A DNA stretch of 64,000 bases from the NCBI RefSeq assembly GCF_946479415.1, contig NZ_CAMLFY010000008.1, forward strand, positions 1-64,000, in the 5' to 3' direction. Made by a program: the position numbers and the translations under genes. Each line of letters opens with the position of its first letter. Position 1 is the first letter of the stretch. Below, one piece after another: positions 61,814 through 64,000 of the stretch. The DNA is from an uncultured Shinella sp. (GTDB lineage: Bacteria > Pseudomonadota > Alphaproteobacteria > Rhizobiales > Rhizobiaceae). Under the pieces are notes generated by a model that ran no database searches, was not told where the DNA came from, and saw only the letters and a list, made by a program, of their open reading frames with translations.

Positions 61814-62434
61814 TTACACCGCCGTCTTGAGGCTGGCGCGCTCGCGCTCCAGCGTTTCGAAGCGCTCGGCGAAACGGCGCTGTGCTTCAGCCGTGGGCAC
61901 GGGGTCGATGTCGATCATCTCGAGCGTGATGCCGCGTGGCGCGCCGAAGAACTTGACGGCCTCGGCATGCGAGAAGCCGGCGAGCTCCGTTGCCTCGAAG
62001 AAGGCGGCGACCTGGTCGGCCTTCTTGATCTTCGCCTTCAGCGTCGCAGGCATCGATGGCGGCAGGCCGAAGCGCAGGTGCACGGCGGTCTCCAGCCGTT
62101 TCTCCACCGTCTTGTAGCCGCCGCCGACCACCGCCTTGAAGGGCGAGATCATGTCGCCGATCACATATTCCGGCGCATCATGCAGCAGGGCGATCAGGCA
62201 TTCATCGGCATCGCAGCGGTTCTGCCGGCGGAAGATCGCCTCGACCATGAGGGAGTGCTGCGCCACCGAAAAGGCATGTTCGCCATGCGTCTGGCCATTC
62301 CAGCGCGCGACGCGGGCAAGGCCATGGGCGATGTCGGAGAGTTCGATATCGAGCGGCGAAGGATTGAGCAGATCGAGGCGGCGGCCGGACAGCATGCGCT
62401 GCCAGGCGCGGGGTTCAGCCTTTGCGCCGCTCAT
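61814..62434 (-). CDS. HD-domain hydrolase (YfbR/5'-nucleotidase-like)
   Basis: 206 residues. The start AWQRMLSGRRLDLLNPSPL and the HD metal site are visible: SVAQHSLMVEAI (His), LIALLHDAPEYVIGD (His-Asp) and KIKKADQVAAFFEA (Asp). Close in type to the YfbR family of deoxynucleotide 5'-phosphatases; substrate is inferred only. ATG 62434 is chosen from the typical N-terminus; the frame open to 62572 is a translated repeat. First gene of the HD-phosphatase-nadQ operon. Confidence 0.85.
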   Translation of the reverse strand: MSGAKAEPRAWQRMLSGRRLDLLNPSPLDIELSDIAHGLARVARWNGQTHGEHAFSVAQHSLMVEAIFRRQNRCDADECLIALLHDAPEYVIGDMISPFKAVVGGGYKTVEKRLETAVHLRFGLPPSMPATLKAKIKKADQVAAFFEATELAGFSHAEAVKFFGAPRGITLEMIDIDPVPTAEAQRRFAERFETLERERASLKTAV

Positions 62435-62478
62435 TGGAGAAAGCGATCGTCGGAAACGATCCCTCCGTTTGTGCGGGA

Positions 62479-62633
62479 ACCCCCCTCTGCCCTGCCGGGC
62501 ATCTCCCCCGCAAGGGGGGAGATCGGCAGGGGGCGGGACCTTTGCCCGATCAGCAACGCCGGAGATGGGCAAAACAGTGCTTCATCCAATCTCCCCCCTT
62601 GTGGGGGAGATGCCCGGCAGGGCAGAGGGGGGT
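62479..62633. repeat. GGGGGAGAT-type inverted-repeat element, copy D (about 155 bp)
   Basis: The arms start ACCCCCCTCTG at 62479 and end AGAGGGGGGT at 62633, each with an inner CTCCCCC..GGGGGAG hairpin. Its reverse complement matches the element at 36042-36196 across the arms and much of the core, so the two are copies of one element in opposite orientation. It lies between the HD gene and ygfZ. Confidence 0.82.
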
Positions 62634-62657
62634 AGGCTTGGGCATGCCGCACAGAAT

Positions 62658-63503
62658 TCATTGCGCCGGCACCTCGGAGGCCTCTTCGGGGAAGGCAAGG
62701 CCGGTCCAACCGGGCAGGGCGACGGTCACGGCGATGCCGTCGGCCGTGATCGGCATGCCGGCATGCATCGCGTCGGCCGCGCGGTCGATGCGCACGATAG
62801 CGAGGCCATTGGTGCCCGAAACGCTGCCGAGCGTGCCGACCGGCTTGCCGCCGGCCATCAGTTCCGTGCCGCCGGCGGGCAGGGCGCTTTCGGCGGTGAC
62901 GATGACCGGGCGGCGCCGGGCGGTGCCGCGGTGCTGCATGCGGGAGACGACCTCCTGGCCGACATAACATCCCTTGCGGAAGGAAAGTCCGCCACTCAGG
63001 TCCAGCAACACATCATGCGGGAAGGCATCGGACAGCGGATAGTCGCGCCCGGATTCCGGCAGGCCGGCTGAGATGCGCAACGCGTCGTAGAGTGCGGGAT
63101 CGTCGTTGCCGCCGCCACCCGGGCGGCGCGAGACACCGAGCCCGGCCTTGGCAAAGCGGGCGTCGCGGGCCGCTTCAGCTTCCGCATCGTCCCAGGAGAC
63201 GGTCGCTTCATTGCCTTCGACCACGGCGAGATCGACGGCGGCGCGCAGCTTGTACATGGTCAGCCGCTTGAGGAGCGCGTCGCGCTGGTCCTCTGTCGTT
63301 TCGATGAAGAAGCCATCCGCACCATCGCGGCGGATCAGGAAGTCGAAGAAGATCTTGCCCTGCGGTGTCAAAAGCGCGCCCGGCCGGATCTCGCCCTCGG
63401 GCAGCGAGGGCAGGTCGGTGGTGATCAGCGATTGCAGGAAGGGCTCGGCATCCTTGCCGGAAAGGCGGAGAAAGGCGCGGCCGGAAAGCGTGACGGAAGG
63501 CAT
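62658..63503 (-). CDS. ygfZ: YgfZ/GcvT-domain protein (iron-sulfur cluster assembly, folate-binding)
   Basis: 281 residues. The YgfZ signature KGCYVGQEVVSRMQHRG near residue 173 includes the conserved cysteine; the N-terminal LQSLITTDLPSLPEG and LTPQGKIFFDFLI are those of the GcvT-like fold. YgfZ and mitochondrial IBA57 support radical-SAM and other Fe-S enzymes with a folate. ATG 63503. It is on the minus strand, divergent from the truncated gene at 63668. Confidence 0.93.
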   Translation of the reverse strand: MPSVTLSGRAFLRLSGKDAEPFLQSLITTDLPSLPEGEIRPGALLTPQGKIFFDFLIRRDGADGFFIETTEDQRDALLKRLTMYKLRAAVDLAVVEGNEATVSWDDAEAEAARDARFAKAGLGVSRRPGGGGNDDPALYDALRISAGLPESGRDYPLSDAFPHDVLLDLSGGLSFRKGCYVGQEVVSRMQHRGTARRRPVIVTAESALPAGGTELMAGGKPVGTLGSVSGTNGLAIVRIDRAADAMHAGMPITADGIAVTVALPGWTGLAFPEEASEVPAQ

Positions 63504-63667
63504 GTTTCGATCCAGATTCCTGTGGGCCGACGATGTCCGTCGACGCTTTGGCGCATCAGCACGCCCGTGAAACAGAGGTAGAATGCCGGACGCGCTTTCG
63601 CAAGGTCGGGACGGCTTGTCTCATGCGCCGGTATCGATAAGAAGGACGCCGAACGACAAGGCCTTCC

Positions 63668-64000
63668 ATGGATACGACGCCCCTTTCCCACGATGCCTGG
63701 TGTGCCTGGCACCCGCAAGAACTCGCCCGCAGGCTTTCCGGCATCGAGAGGCCCTGGTGTGTCGTCGGGGGCTGGGCGCTCGATCTGTGGCACGGCGTCG
63801 AGACGCGGGTACACGACGATCTGGAATTCACCATCCTGCGCGCCGATTTCGACCACTTCCGTGCAGCGCTGCCGGGGATGCGGTTCCATGCGGTCGGCGA
63901 CGGGCAGGTCGAGGCTCTGGGCGAGCGGGAAATCCCGCCCGGCGAGATTGCGCAGGTCTGGTGCGAGGACATCGCGGCGCGCTGCTGGCGGGTCGATATG
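63668..64000 (+). CDS. Nucleotidyltransferase-fold protein (aminoglycoside adenylyltransferase-like), cut by window end
   Basis: 111 codons are visible, open to the end of the window. PWCVVGGWALDLWHG and ETRVHDDLEFTILRADF match the G-G-W/S..D-x-D/E core of the Pol-beta-type nucleotidyltransferases of the ANT(2'')/DUF family, with HDDLE supplying acidic residues. The first part (MDTTPLSHDAWCAWHPQEL) is a short lead. Such proteins in soil bacteria are often of unknown substrate and need not confer resistance. ATG 63668 follows AAGGCCTTCC. The C-terminal domain is not seen. Confidence 0.7.
   Translation, partial: MDTTPLSHDAWCAWHPQELARRLSGIERPWCVVGGWALDLWHGVETRVHDDLEFTILRADFDHFRAALPGMRFHAVGDGQVEALGEREIPPGEIAQVWCEDIAARCWRVDM

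Overview
The window is a GC-rich chromosomal segment of an alphaproteobacterium, most likely a member of the Rhizobiaceae; the genus cannot be fixed by eye. The reasons are the iolC-D-E-B inositol cluster with an RpiR-type IolR and GGAA-N6-TTCC operators, an Omp2b-type porin, a single RelA/SpoT homologue next to rpoZ, a DUF3563 mini-protein, a NadQ-type NAD regulator, and several families of palindromic intergenic elements typical of rhizobia. Nothing suggests a plasmid or prophage: most genes are core metabolism or housekeeping, and the only clearly foreign-looking stretch is about 17.2-19.7 kb.

Layout. 0-2.4 kb: truncated glutaryl-CoA dehydrogenase and a divergent PHB-depolymerase-type esterase. 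2.6-10.8 kb: inositol catabolism (iolB, iolE, iolD and an iolC-aldolase fusion on the minus strand, then iolR, then a divergent Gfo/Idh/MocA dehydrogenase). 10.9-14.2 kb: a large exported caspase-like protein whose Sel1/peptidoglycan-binding-like module is duplicated in tandem. 14.3-15.5 kb: a divergent GST/MarR pair sharing AGATG..CATCT palindromes. 15.6-20.9 kb: two small RTX proteins flanking tRNA-Ser(GCU) and an AT-richer unit that encodes an apparently cytoplasmic subtilase and a small partner. 21.5-28.9 kb: porin, alpha/beta hydrolase, lytic transglycosylase, dapA, smpB, a hypothetical protein and a NYN-domain protein.

29.2-36 kb: rpoZ, rsh, DUF3563, DUF2062, acpS, lepB, rnc and era, a conserved housekeeping block. 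36.2-39.6 kb: a membrane GGDEF-EAL protein whose start overlaps the end of an orphan PotD-like binding protein gene, reminiscent of the NspS/MbaA polyamine-sensing pair. 39.8-50.9 kb: tex, a Tat-type class A beta-lactamase, ArsR/SRPBCC, an L,D-transpeptidase, recO, a thioesterase, a DUF2339 membrane protein, an HD hydrolase and a MOSC protein. 51-54.2 kb: vapBC, corA and an MFS transporter.

54.3-58.8 kb: the nadA-nadB-nadC de novo NAD operon, with a parDE toxin-antitoxin pair inserted between nadB and nadC by ATGA overlaps. 58.9-64 kb: sodC, mscS, then a minus-strand operon of HD hydrolase, tyrosine phosphatase and the NadQ-like regulator that probably controls nadABC, then ygfZ and a truncated nucleotidyltransferase.

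The most interesting points are the binding-protein/c-di-GMP pair, the duplicated caspase-Sel1 protein, the subtilase unit next to tRNA-Ser, the toxin-antitoxin pair inside the nad operon, the intrinsic terminator between rpoZ and rsh, and four families of intergenic palindromic elements, three of them present twice.
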